A stretch of DNA of 64,000 nt from Hanleya hanleyi. Its lineage: Eukaryota > Mollusca > Polyplacophora > Lepidopleurida > Hanleyidae. How positions within the stretch are numbered: the stretch's first letter is position 1; every line of letters starts with the position of its first letter. The notes under the pieces were generated by a model, which ran no database searches, was not told where the DNA came from, and saw only the letters and a program-made list of their open reading frames with translations. The position numbers and the translations under genes are program-made. Below are positions 22,986 to 36,493 of the stretch, piece after piece. The stretch is taken from NCBI GenBank assembly GCA_036873755.1, contig JAVTVY010017201.1, positions 1-64,000 of the forward strand. The letters run 5' to 3'.

Positions 22986-23294
22986 CCTGGGCTGAAGATG
23001 AGGGCTCTTTCCGCCTCCCCCCCCCCCCCCCCCCCCCAACTTTTTAGATTATCAGATTGGCGTCATTTTGAACCTATTTGCATGACCCCCCGAGCAGATG
23101 ATCATGGGTAAATTTAAAATGGCGGCCATGTGGGTTACCAGAAAACTTATGTTTTCGTCATATTCCTTCAAAAGTTACGCAAAAATTCAGCATCTTGATT
23201 CAACGCGGTTTTATGCCTTTTACTGAAATCATTTGTCTTAGTATCGCCAAAAAAGCACCCTGATTCGTTCCCCCTTTCCTCCCCTCCCTCCCCT
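22986..23294. repeat. Degenerate copy of the 0.6-kb element plus poly-C
   Basis: Starts like 16318 and 23295 (accctacctggg), holds a 20-base C run (about 23017-23037) and a tttaaaatggcggccatgtg block, then diverges. Confidence 0.6.
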
Positions 23295-23895
23295 TCCCCA
23301 TTAACCATACCAGGTCTGGGGAAGTGGGGCCAGAATGCCTCCCTACGACACTTCCTGCGCTATCTCCAGAACGACAAAAAATGGAGAGCTGAAACTCCGT
23401 GACTTTGTAGGTTGCCATATTGGAGTCATTTTGAGCCTATTGGCATAACCTTCCGAGCAGGGGATGATTGGTATATTTAAAATGGCGGCCATGTGGGGTA
23501 CCAGGGAAAGTGATATTTTCGTCATATTTCTTTAAAAAAAATTGTATGGAAAATTGGGTTAAACTTATTTTATTTCATATAAGATTATTATTTACTAATT
23601 TATCATGCAGTTTATATCAGGCAGTTTTTGTGAAGAGACAAAAAATAAAAAAATCGAAAATTCTGACCGAAAGATCGTCCAAAAATGCTAAAAAATTACG
23701 TCAATGTGACGTCATCATGTCGGCCATCTTCGATTTTCTTTGACATATTTTTGTAGAGCTTGACCCGAAGATATAGTGTCGTACGTGTAAGTTTCAGCCA
23801 TCTAACCTTTGCGAAAATATATAGGGGGGGAGCAATTTCCAGCTCCCCCCCTCTCCCCTCAGGCTGCGGTACACCCCAAATCGGCCTGGCCAGAT
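23295..23895. mobile_element. 0.6-kb non-autonomous element
   Basis: It runs from ccataccaggtctgggg to cggcctggccagatag. The short ends are roughly complementary (CCAGGtCTGG and GGCCTGGCCAG). The body matches 16318-16830 at the left and 21560-21705 at the right. It has no coding capacity and looks like the MITE-type relative of the composite element. A YY1-like aaaatggcggcc lies at about 23479. Confidence 0.6.
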
Positions 23896-25049
23896 AGTGT
23901 TAACATCCTTATACTGGACATCCACGTTTTGTTATATCACATTACACAGATTTATACTATATATGACCATGGACTGATAGATGTTATATATAAGTCATGT
24001 AACAACCTAATACTGGGCACTAAGGTATTATTTGTGTCGCATCACACAGATCTACCATATATGATCATGGGCTGTTAGGGATCCAATATCAGTCATTGAA
24101 CAGCCTCAAACAGGACAACCACGTATTAATATGTTACATCACACTTCCATAATTTGTACGATCATGGACTGTTAGGGGTTAGATATCAGTCATTTAACAA
24201 GTTACATCACACAGATCTATACTATATATGATCGTGGACTGATAATGGTTATATATCGGTCATTTAACAACCTCGTACTAGAGAACCAGGCATTACTATG
24301 TCACATCACACACATCTATACTATATATGATAATGGACTGTTATGGGTTAGATATTTAACAACCTTATTCTGGACAACCACGTATTACTCTGTCACATCA
24401 GACATATCTACTTTGTATGATCATGGACTGTTAGGGGTCAGATAACAGTCATTTAACAGCCTCATACTGGACATCCAGGTATTACTGTATTACATCACAC
24501 ATATCTATACTATATATGATCATGGGCTATTAGGGATCAGATATCGGTCTAGAAAGGGTAGAAACAGCCTTATACTGGACAACCACGTATTACTGTGTCA
24601 CATCTCACAGATATTTACTATATATGACCATGGACTGATAGTTGTTATATATAAGTCATTTAACAACCCCATAATGGTTACTAAGGTATTACTGTGTTAC
24701 ATCACACAGATCTATACTATTTATGATGAGGGACTGTAAGGGGTCAGATATCAGTCATTTTACAGCCTCATACTGGACAACCAGATATTGCTTTGTCACA
24801 TCACACAGATCTACTGTATTTGATAATGGGCTGTTAGGGATCAGGTATCAATCATTTAGCAGCCTTATGCTGGACAACCACGTATTACTGTGTCACATCA
24901 CACAGGTCTACATTATATGAACATGAACTGTTAGAGGTTATCTATTAGTCATTTAACAGCCTCATACTGGACAACGAGGTATTACTGTGACACATCACAA
25001 AGATCTACTGTATATGATCATGCACTGTTAGGGTTCAGATATCAGTCAT
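23896..25049. repeat. 99-bp satellite, block 3
   Basis: About twelve units of the same family as 14515-16317; no genes. Confidence 0.9.
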
Positions 25050-25345
25050 TTGAGTATGACTTTGACCTTGTCGGAAGGTCACAAGATATGGGCAGATGAT
25101 CTTGGCCTTCTGATATATAGAGACCCCGTGACCTGTGGCCTTGCCCTTGAGCTTTTACCCAACCTCAAAGTTTGCATTAGTGCATTTTGGTTGTACTATC
25201 CCACCTTTTAGTTCGAGGTCAAAGGTCAAGGTCAATGTCATAGGTCAACACACAGGTCACGGGGTCATCACATATCAAAAGGCCAAGGTCCTCCTTCCAT
25301 ATCTTGTGACCTCCCGACAAGGTCAAAATCATACTCAAATGTTCG
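25050..25345. repeat. Foldback (inverted repeat) with AGGTCA half-sites
   Basis: gagtatgactttgaccttgt at the left is complementary to acaaggtcaaaatcatactc at the right, and the next blocks also pair (cttggccttctgatat with atatcaaaaggccaag). The loop region 25205-25265 holds four AGGTCA half-sites within 60 bp (for example aggtcaaaggtca). Another aaggtcaaggtcaaggccaa follows at 25358-25378. Confidence 0.75.
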
Positions 25346-25864
25346 ATACTCGATTTCAAGGTCAAGGTCAAGGCCAATTCTGACCTTGGATTCGTGATAA
25401 GCGACCCCGATAATACTTAGACTGACCTCGGTGTTCACGGTTTCGCGAAAACAATTTACACATTTGCAAAAGTCGTTTTCACTGAACAGTGTATTTGAAT
25501 TTTTCGAGTGTAGCTGCGTCAATTTTTCGTTGCCAGGGCCCTGGTGACCCATTTCCAGCAGCCAGGACCTTGGACTAACGAATACAAGGCAAAGAACAGG
25601 AGGTTTCTCGGTTTTGTAGATCTTATACACGAAATACAGAAGTCGTACGCTTTTCGTTCCTAAAAAAAAACAGGTCGCCTTCACAGGAGATGTCGAAAAT
25701 CGAACTTTTAGATACCCATATATAAAAATATGTCAAAAATACTATGAAAAAATACAAACGCTTTCAACCAAACGGTATTCCGAAATACTTTATAGGTTTT
25801 TTTTATATGATTTTTTTAAGTTATTAAAATTGGCCAAATCTCGACATTCAAAGGACCATAACTC
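25346..25864. other. AT-rich spacer
   Basis: The open frame on the reverse strand here (138 codons) crosses the foldback and has no recognisable motif. I do not call a gene. Confidence 0.45.
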
Positions 25865-28800
25865 CTTTTTGCTCTGTTGGTGTTAATATCCAACCAATTC
25901 TTTTCTAATTTCAGGATATAATAACTATGTTAGGGTAGAATCAGTTGTGCAAAAACGGCAAACCTACTTGCAGTATTTCTGTTTACGGTCTTTGTTCATC
26001 TATCTACCTTTTTCCGCTAAAAGTACATGTATAAGAGCCAAATTAAGCTTTATATTTGGCTCTAGCGAAGCCAATTTTGCTTCAAACTGCCCCCTGTTTT
26101 ACAGTCTAATTTTAAATTCATTGTACAACATTCACAGTAAAAGATTTTGCTGAATTTCATATGATTTATATCAGCTTAAGAGGAAATTCATATTTTCAGT
26201 TCTACACTTTGGCCTTTCTTTTTTGCTCTGCTGGCGTTAATATCCAACCAATTCTTTTCAGATTTCAGGATATAATCACTATGCTAGGGTAGAATCAGGT
26301 GTGCAAAAATGGCATATCTACTTGCAAAATTTCTACTTAAGATCTTCGTTCACCTATCTACCTTTTTTTGCTCAAAATACAGTTATAAGAGCCAAATTAA
26401 GCTTTATATTTGGCTCTAGAGAAGCCAATTTTGCTTCAAACTGCTCAAAATTTTACAGTGTAGTTTTAAATTCATTGTAAAACATTCACAGTAAAAGACT
26501 TTGCTGAATTTCATATCATTTCTCTGACTCAATTTAATTTATCTATATCAACTTAAGAGGAAATGCATATTTTCAGTTCTGCACTTTGGCCTTTCCTTTT
26601 TTGCTCTGCTGGCGTTAATATCCAACCAATTCTTTTGAAATTTCAGGATATAATCATTATGCCAGGGTAGAATCAGGTGTGCAAACACGGCAAATCTACT
26701 TGCAATATTTCTATTTAAGATCTATGTTCATCTATCTACCTTTTTCTGCTCAAAATACATGTATAAGAGTCAAATTCAGCTTAATATTTGGCTCTAAAGA
26801 AGCCAATTTTGCTTCAAACTGCCCCCTATTTTACAGTCTAATTTTAAATTCATTGTACAACATTCACAGTAACAGATTTTGCTGAATTTTGTATCATTTC
26901 TATGACTCAATTTAATTTATCTATATCAACTTAAGAGAAAATGCATATTTTCAGTCCTACAATTTGGCCTTTCCTTTTTTGCTCTGCTGGTGTTAATATC
27001 CAACCAATTCTTTTCAAATTTCAGGATCTAGACACTATGTTAGGGCAGAATCAGGTGTGCAAAAATGATACACCTACTTGCAATATTTCTATTTAAGATG
27101 TTTGTTCATCTATCTACCTTTTTCTGCTCAAAATACATGTATAAGAGCCAAATTAAGCTTTATATTTGGCTCTAGAGAAGCCAATTTTGCTTCAAACTGC
27201 CCCAAATTTTACAGTCTAGTTTTAAATTCATTGTACAACATTAACAGTAAAAGATTTTGTTGAATTTCATATTATTTCTCTGACTCAATTTAATTTATCT
27301 ATATCAACTTAAGAGAAAATGCATATTTTCAGTCCTACAATTTGGCCTTTCATTTTTTGCTCTGCTGGTGTTAATATCCAATCAATACCTTTCAAATTTC
27401 AGGATCTAATCACTATGTTAGGGCAGAATCAGGTGTGCAAAAATGATAAACGTACTTGCAATATTTCTATTTAAGATGTTTGGTCATCTATCTACCTTTT
27501 TCCGCTCAAAACACAGTTATAAGAGCCAAATTAAGCTTTATATTTGGCTCTAGAGAAGCCAATTTTGCTTCAAACTGCCCCAAATTTTACAGTCTAGTTT
27601 TAAATTCATTGTACAACATTCACAGTAAAAGATTTTGCTGAATTTCATATCATTTCTCTGACTCAATTTAATTTATCTATATCAACTTAAGAGGAAATGC
27701 ATATTTTCAGTTCTGCACTTTGGCCTTTCCTTTTTTGCTCTGCTGGCGTTAATATCCAACCAATTCTTTTGAAATTTCGGGATATAATCATTATGCTAGG
27801 GTGGAATCAGGTGTGCAAACACGGCAAATCTACTTGCAATATTTCTATTTAAGATCTCTGTTCATCTATCTACCTTTTTCTGCTCAAAATACATGTATAA
27901 GAGTCAAATTCAGCTTCATATTTGGCTCTAGAGAAGCCAATTTTGCTTCAAACTGCCCCAAATTTTACAGTCTAGTTTTAAATTTATGTACAACATTAAC
28001 AGTAAAAGATTTTGCTGAATTTCATATTATTTCTCTGACTCAATTTAATTGATCTATATCAACTTAAGAGAAAATGCATATTTTCAGTCCTACAATTTGG
28101 CCTTTCATTTTTTGCTCTGCTGGTGTTAATATCCAACCAATACCTTTCAAATTTCAGGATCTCATCACTATGTTAGGGCAGAATCAGGTGTGCAAAAATG
28201 ATAAACGTACTTGCAATATTTCTATTTAAGATCTCTGTTCATCTATCTACCTTTTTACGCTCAAAATACATGTATAAGAGTCAAATTCAGCTTCATATTT
28301 GGCTCTAAAGAAGCCAATTTTGCTTTAAACTGCCCCAAAGTTTACAGTCTAGTTTTAAATTCATTGTACAACATTTACAGCAAAAGATTTTGCTGAATTT
28401 CATATGAGTTCTCCGACTAAATTTAATTTATCGATATCAACTTAAGAGGAAATGCATATTTTCAGTCCTACAACTTGGCCTTTCCTTTTTTCTTCTGCTG
28501 GTGTTAATGTCCATTCAATTCTTTTCAAATTTCGGGATATAATCACTATTTTAGGGTAAAATCAGGAGTGAAAAAATGGCAAACCTACTTGCCGTATTCC
28601 TATTTAAGATATTCGTTCATCTATCTACCTTTTTCTGCTCAAAATACATGTATAAGAGCCAAATTAAGCTTTACATTTGGCTCCAGAGAAGCCAATTTTG
28701 TTTCAAACTGCCCCAAATTTAAAGTCTAGTTTTAAATTCATTGTACAACATTCAGAGTAAAAGATTTTGCTGAATTTCATATCATTTCTCTGACTCAATT

Positions 28801-29105
28801 TAATTTATCTATATCAACTTAAGAGGAAATGCATATTGTCAGTTCTACACTTTGGCCTTTTCTTTTTTGCTCTGCTGGCGTTAATATCCAGCCAATACTT
28901 TTCAGATTTCAGGAAATAATCACTATGTTAGCGTAGAATCAGGAGTAAAAAAATGGCAAACCTACTAGCCGTATTTCTATTTAAGATATTTGTTCATCTA
29001 TCTACCTTTTTCTGCTCAAAATACATGTATAAGAGCCAAACTGAGCTTGATATTTGGCTCTATAGAAACCAATTTTCTTTCAAACTGTCCCAAATTTTAA
29101 CGTCT
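25865..29105. repeat. 377-bp satellite, about 8.6 units
   Basis: Tandem units start at about 25871, 26226, 26605, 26981, 27359, 27737, 28114, 28490 and 28868 (anchor tgctctgctggtgttaatat). The period is 376-379 bp apart from a 355-bp first unit. Each unit has an imperfect hairpin (TTGGCT..AGCCAA) and a 61-68 codon ORF (MQYFYLRSLFIYLPFSAQNT..). The ORF differs between units by scattered changes and is most likely incidental. Confidence 0.9.
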
Positions 29106-32100
29106 ACGTGAACTTACCTACCCTATATATTATGATATAGAGAAACCAGTACGTGAACTTACCTAGCCTATACATTATGATATAGAGAGATTAGTACGTG
29201 AACTTACCTATCCTATATATTATGTTATAGAGAAACCAGTACGTGGCCTTACATACCCTATATATTCTGATGTAGAAAACCAGTACGTGAACTTACCTAC
29301 CCTATATTATGATAGAGAGAGACTAGTACGTGAACTTACCTACTTCTATCTATTGTGATATAGTGGGACCAGTACTTGAACTTACCTACCCTATATTATG
29401 ATACATATAGAGAGACCAGTATGTGAACTTACCTATACTATACATTATGATATAGAGGCGACCCAATTGCGTGAACTTACCTACCCTATATATTATGATA
29501 TGGTGACCAGTACGTGAGAACGTACCTATATATTATGATATAGAGAGACCGAGTACATTAGCAGACACCTGCACCTATATATTGTGATATAGAGAAACCA
29601 GTACGTGAACTTACCTAGCCTATATATTATGATATAGAGCGAGCAGTACGTGAACTTACCTACCCTATATATTATGATACAGAGAGACCCGTCTCTGAAC
29701 TTACCTATACTATACATTACTATATCGAGAGATTAGTACTTGAACTAACCTACCCTAAATGTTATGATATTGAGGGGTTAGTACGTGAACTTACCTATCC
29801 TATATATTATGATATAGAGAGACCAGTAAGTGAACTTACCTACCCTATATATTATGATATAGCAAGACCAGTACGTGAACTTACCTACCCTATATATTAT
29901 GATATAGAGAAACCAGTACGTGAACTTAAATACCCTATACATTATGATAAAGAGAGATTAGTACCTGAACGTACCTATCCTATATAATATGATATAGAGG
30001 GATTAGTACTTGAACTAACCTATCCTATATATAATGATATAGAGGGATTAGGACGTGAACTTACCTACCCTATATATTATGATATAGAGAGACCAGTACG
30101 TGAACTTAGCTACACTATATATTATGATATACCAAGACCAGTACGTGAACTTACCTACACCATATATTCTGATATAGAGAAACCAGTACGTGAACTTACC
30201 TACCCTATATATTATGATATAGAGAGATTAGTACGTGAACTTACCTACCCTGTATATTATGATAGAGAGACCAGTACGTGAACTTACCTACCCTATATAT
30301 TATGATTTAGAGAGACCAATACGTGAACTAACCTACCTTATATATTATGATATTGAGAGACCAGTACGTGAACTTACCTACCCTATATATTATGATATAG
30401 AGATACCAGTAGGTGAACTTACCTACCATATATATTATCATATAGAGAGACGAGTACGTCAACTTACCTACCCTATATATTATGATACAGAGAGACAAGT
30501 ACGTGAACTTACCTACCCTATATATTATGATATAGAGACCAGTACGTGAACTTACCTACGCTGTGTATTATGATATAGAGAGACCAATACGTGAACTTAC
30601 CTACCCTATATATTATGATATAGAGATACCAGTACGTGAACTTGCCTACCCCATAAATTATGATATAGAGGGATTAGTACCTGAACTTACCTACGCTATA
30701 TATTATGATATAGAGAGACCAGTACGTGATCTTACCGACGCTATCTATTGTGTTATAGTGGGAGCAGTACGTGAACTTACCTACCCTATATATTATGATA
30801 TAGAGAAACCAGTACGTGAACTTACCTAGCCTATATATTATGATATAGAGAGATCAGTACGTGAACTTCCCTATCCTATATATTATGATATAGAGAAACC
30901 AGTACGTGGACTCACATACCCTATATACTATGATATAGAGAAACCAGTACGTGAACTTACCTACCCTATATATTATGATAGAGAGAGACTAGTACGTGAA
31001 CTTACCTACGCTATCTATTGTGATATAGTGGGACCAGTACTTGAACTTACCTACCCTATATATTATGATATAGAGAGACCAGTATGTGAACTTACCTATA
31101 CTATACATTATGATATAGAGGCATTAGTGCGTGAACTTACCTACCCTATATATTATGATATAGAGTGACCAGTACGTGAACGTACCTATATATTATGATA
31201 TAGAGAGACCAGTACGTGAACTTACCTACCCTATATATTGTGATATAGAGAAACCAGTACGTGAACTTACCTAGCCTATATATTATGATATAGAGCGAGC
31301 AGTACGTGAACTACCTACCCTATATATTATGATATTGAGAGACCAGTACGTGAACTTACCTACCCTATATATTATGATATATCAAGACCAGTACGTGAAC
31401 TTACCTACCCTAAATATTATGATACTGTGGGGTTAGTACGTGAACTTACCTATCCTATATATTATGATATGGAGAGACCAGTAAGTGAACTTACCTATCC
31501 TATATATTATGATATAGCAAGACCAGTACGTGAACTTACCCACCCTATATATTATGAGATAGAGAAACCAGTACGTGAACTTAAATACCCTATATATTAT
31601 GATATAGAGAGACCAGTCCGTGAACTTACCTATACTATACATTATTATATCGAGAGATTAGTCCTTGATATTATGATATAGAGAGAGCAGGACGTGAACT
31701 TACCTATACTATATATTGTGATATAGAGAGAGCAGGACGTGAACTTACCTACACTATATATTATGATATACCAAGACCAGTACGTGAACTTACCTACACT
31801 TTATATTATGATATAGAGAAACCAGTACGTGAACTTACCTACGCTATCTATTCTGATATAGTGGGACCAGAACGTGAACTTACCTACCGTATATATTATG
31901 ATATAACGAGATTAATACGTGAACCTACTTAAGCTATATAATATGATATAGAGAGACCAGTAAGTGAACTTACCTATCCTATATATTATGATATAGCAAG
32001 ACCAGTACGTGAACTTACCTACCCTATGAATTATGATATAGAGAAACCAGTACGTGAACTTAAATACCCTATATATTATGATAAAGATGGATTAGTACTT

Positions 32101-34214
32101 GAACTAACCTATCCTATATATTATGATATAGAGGGATTAGTACGTGAACTTACCTACCCTATATATTATGATATAGAGAGACCAGTACGTGAACTTACCT
32201 ACACTATATATTATGATATACCAAGACCAGTACGTGAACTTACCTACACTATATATTATGATATAGAGAAACCAGTGCGTGAACCTACATACGCTATCTA
32301 TTCTGATATAGTGGGACCAGTACGTGAACTTACCTACCCTATATATTATGATATAGAGAGACCAGTCCGTGAACTTACCTATACTATACATTATGATACA
32401 GAGAGAGTAGTACTTGAACTAACCTAACCTATATGTTATTATATAGAGTGGTTTGTACGTGAACTTACCTACCCTATATATTATGATATAGAGAGACCAG
32501 TAAGTGAACTTACCTACCCTATATATTATGAAAAAGCAAGACCAGTACGTGAACTTACCTACCCTATATATTATGATATAGAGAGATTATTACGTGAACT
32601 TAACTATCCTATATATTATGATATAGAGGGATTGGTACGTGAACTTACCTACCCTATATATTATGATATGGAGAGACCAGTACGTGAACCTACCTACGCT
32701 ATCTATTCTGATATAGTGTAACCAGTACGTGAACTTACCTACCGTATATATTATGATATAACGATATTAGTACGTGAACCTACTTAACCTATATTTATGA
32801 TATAGAGAGACCAGTAAGTAAACTTACCTACCCTACATATTATGATATAGAGAGACCAGTAAGTGAACTTACCTACCCTATATATTATGATATAGAGACC
32901 AATACGTGAACCTACCTATACTATATATTATGATATAGAGAGACCAGTAAGTAAACTTACCTACCCTACATATTATGATATAGAGAGACCAGTAAGTGAA
33001 CTTACCTACCCTATATATTATGGTATAGAGAGACCAGTAAATGAACCTACCTACCCTATATATTATGATATTGCAAGACCAGTACGTGAACTTACCTACC
33101 CTATATATTATGATATAGAGAGATTAGTACGTGAACTTACCTATCCTATATATTATGATATGGAGGGATTAGTACGTGAACTTATTACCGTATATATTAT
33201 GATACAGAGAGACCAGTAGTTGGATTTACACACCATATATATTATGATAAAGAGAGACCAGCACGTGAACTTACCTACCCTATATATTATGATATAACGA
33301 GATTAGTACGTGAACCTACTTAACCTATATAATATGATATAGAGCGACCAGTAAGTGAACTTACCTACCCTATATATTATGACATAGAGAGAGCAGTACG
33401 TGAACTTACCTTCCCTATATATTATGATTTAGCAAGACCAGTACGTGAACTGACCTACGCTATATATTATGATATAGAGAATCCAGTACGTAAACTTACC
33501 TAGCCTATATATTATTATATAGAGATTAGTACGTGAACTTACCTATCCTATATATTATGATATAGAGGGATAAGTACGTGAACTTACCTACCCTATATAT
33601 TATGATATAGAGAGACCAGTACGTGAACTTACCTACGCTATCTATTGTGATATAGTGGAACCAGTACGTGAGCTTACCTACCCTATATATTGTGATATAG
33701 AGAGATTAGTACGTGAACTTACCTATCCTACATATTATGATATAGAGGGATTAGTACGTGAACTTACCTACCCTATATATTATGATATAGAGAGACCAGT
33801 ACGTGAACTTACCTACGCTATCTATTGTGATATAGTGAGGCCAGTACGTGAACTTCAATACCCTATATTTTATGGTATAGAGAGACCAGTCCGTGAACTT
33901 ACCTACCCTATATATTATGATATAGAGAGACCAGTACGTGAACTTACCTACCCTTTATATTATGATATAGAGAGACCAGTACGTGAACTTACCTACCCTA
34001 TATATTATGATATAGAGAGACCAGCCCGTGAACTTACCTATACTACACATTATGATATCGAGAGATTAGTACTTGAACTAACTTACTCTAAATGTTATGA
34101 TATTGGGGGTTTAGGACGTGAACTTACCCATCCTATATATCATGATATGGAGAGACCCCTCCGTGAACTTACCTATACTATACATTATGACATCGAGAGA
34201 TTAGTACACAAACC
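29106..34214. repeat. 45-bp satellite, left block (about 113 units)
   Basis: Consensus pieces: cctaccctatatattatgat, atagagagaccagtacgtga and actta. Because 45 is a multiple of three, frames of up to 193 codons with a 15-residue repeat (RELTYPIYYDIERPV) stay open on both strands; these are by-products. Every unit carries ACTTACCT, the complement of a consensus splice donor. Confidence 0.95.
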
Positions 34215-36493
34215 AGTCCCTAGTAATGTGCCATAAATAACTGAGATGGCACATAGCCATTCCACTGGAAATTAGATCTGCATGCAGCAGATTATAAAAC
34301 ATATTTCTGATGTTTGGTGTGCATTTGATTTCCACTATGTTTTTTCTTATTCATGTATGAATCTTAATGTGTAAGACTATGACAATCTGCCACTAGTGTC
34401 CCACTTCTAGCCCACTGGTACTCTGAAAATTGCATATATTAAAGTATTTTGTAGTATGGTCCTGTTTATGCCATTGTTTTTTGGTCAGAAATGGAGTGCC
34501 TTCCCTTTACCTAACTCAAACATGAACTGACTTTAATACACAGTTCATGACAATGTGCCATAATCACATGGAATATAGCACTAACATAATTTTAGATCTG
34601 CATGTGAGCATGCAGCAAACTATCCAATATCCTCCTGAACTCCTTGCTTATACATTTTCTCACTACTGTTATTTATAACCACTGCATATGTATATAGGTA
34701 TATGACCCATATGTCCAATACTGTACAAGTTGATTCAATCTAATGGGTTAAATATAAATATTTACAACTGGTAAATATTATTGAACACCACAAATTATGT
34801 ATAGAAAAGCTCATTCTATTTGCTTTCCTCATTTATTACTGAATTTCCTATTACCTGGGAATACCTTTATCTGTGCTCTCTTGTATCTTCATTGTACTGC
34901 CTCTAGCCTAATGCCATAAACAACTGAAAATTTTATGTAGTAAATCTTTTATGTATTCCTGTTTACATAGTTGTATCTGGAAAACAATGTAGTGACTTTC
35001 ACTGACAAAACAAAACACAAAACAGTACACAACCCAGCCCCTAACAATGTGCCATACAGAACTTATATAACACATAGCCATTCCAATGTAACTTAGATCT
35101 GCTTGCAGCAAACTATCAAACATCCTTCTGAATCTTTCTGTTATGCATTTGATTGACATTGCATTGTTTTTCTTATTCTTGTATGGATACATGTATATGA
35201 TCCAACATGGTTATGGTTAACAAGATTCTTAGCAATATTTCTCATTTTCTGATTACGTTTTCCACTGGTTTTCATTACACTTCAACTAAAATGGGCAAAA
35301 ATGGAGTGACCTCCCCTTACCTAACAAAAACATGAAAATAGATATGGGATTGTAATACACAGTTCCTAACAATGTGCCATAATCACATGAAATATAGTCC
35401 ATACCTATTCTAATGTAATTTTAGATCTGCATGCTGCAAACCATCTAATACATGTATCCCCCTGAAATCATTGCCTATACATTTTCACTATTGTTATTCA
35501 TTATCACTGCATGTTTACAGGTATATGGCCCATATGGCCAATAATGTATTAAGCTGACTCAATCTATTGGGTTAAATATAAATATTTATAGCTGGTTGAC
35601 ATCAATTCCTGATTCACATTACTGAACACTATAAATTACTTATATAATTGTCATACAAGTTTCACTCAATTTGATTCCTGACTTATTACTGAAATTTCCT
35701 ATTACCTGTGAATACCTATATCTGTGTTCTCCTGTATACTGTGACAAACACTCAAGGCATGTTAGTATATTAATACATCTTTCATTGCTGCTTATAGTCT
35801 ACTGCCATGAATAACTTAAGATTATATATAAACTTAATATATCCAAATTTAATACACATCATTAACCAACACTAAGTTATGTGTACTCCAGTATATTTAA
35901 TTTGTTATGAATAGCGATGGAGTGACTTCCCCTTATCTGATAGAAACTATGTCAGTCTTGCATGTTACGAGATTCTCAAACCCAGCTTACATGTCTTTTT
36001 TCCATGCATTTGACATTATCAGTTTATGCCCATGTTATACTAATATGCCCATAAATATTTATTAATACTGAATTTCTCTAGTTCTCTGTTTATGGCCTAC
36101 TGCAATTATCTTGTATTTATGTACCAACAAGCAAACTCAGTGAAATACTTAACTAATATTCAACATGATACCTGCAGATTCTATTCTTCTCAAATATCTC
36201 TAACCAGCTGGTACATGTTAATCAATTGAATTGAATGACTCCGTCATTTCTATTAATCTGACTTTGTCTGCGGTCGTTTATCAGCCACATGCTACACATG
36301 TACCATCTTAGTCCACACACAATGTGTTGCTCGTGTTTTATATGTATATATTTTCATGTTTATATTATTATACATCATATTGTTTTATTTACTACAGTTT
36401 TGTTCGTAATATACACATACATGTACACCAAAGACACAACTCTGGCTAATTACCTCATATCAAAGAAGGCTTCAGTGACAATAAATAGTGATC
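34215..36493 (+). promoter_or_regulatory. LINE 5' region built of ~820-bp monomers
   Basis: The anchor aatgtgccata occurs at about 34226, 34552, 35046 and 35371, i.e. alternating steps of ~326 and ~494 bp. Each anchor is followed by ttagatctgcatg(c)..cagcaaac. This gives two full ~820-bp dimers and a partial third. Tandem 5' monomers act as promoters in some LINEs (mouse L1); here that role is inferred. No ORF1 protein is visible. Confidence 0.6.

Noticed and set aside
25268..25684. 138-codon reverse-strand frame
   Set aside because: It runs through one arm of the foldback and AGGTCA repeats, with no domain pattern.
30235..34236. Frames with 15-residue RELTYPIYYDIERPV-type repeats (also at 40209-42406)
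   Set aside because: A 45-bp satellite unit without stop codons keeps several frames open on both strands. Units with indels break them freely, so there is no sign of selection on protein.
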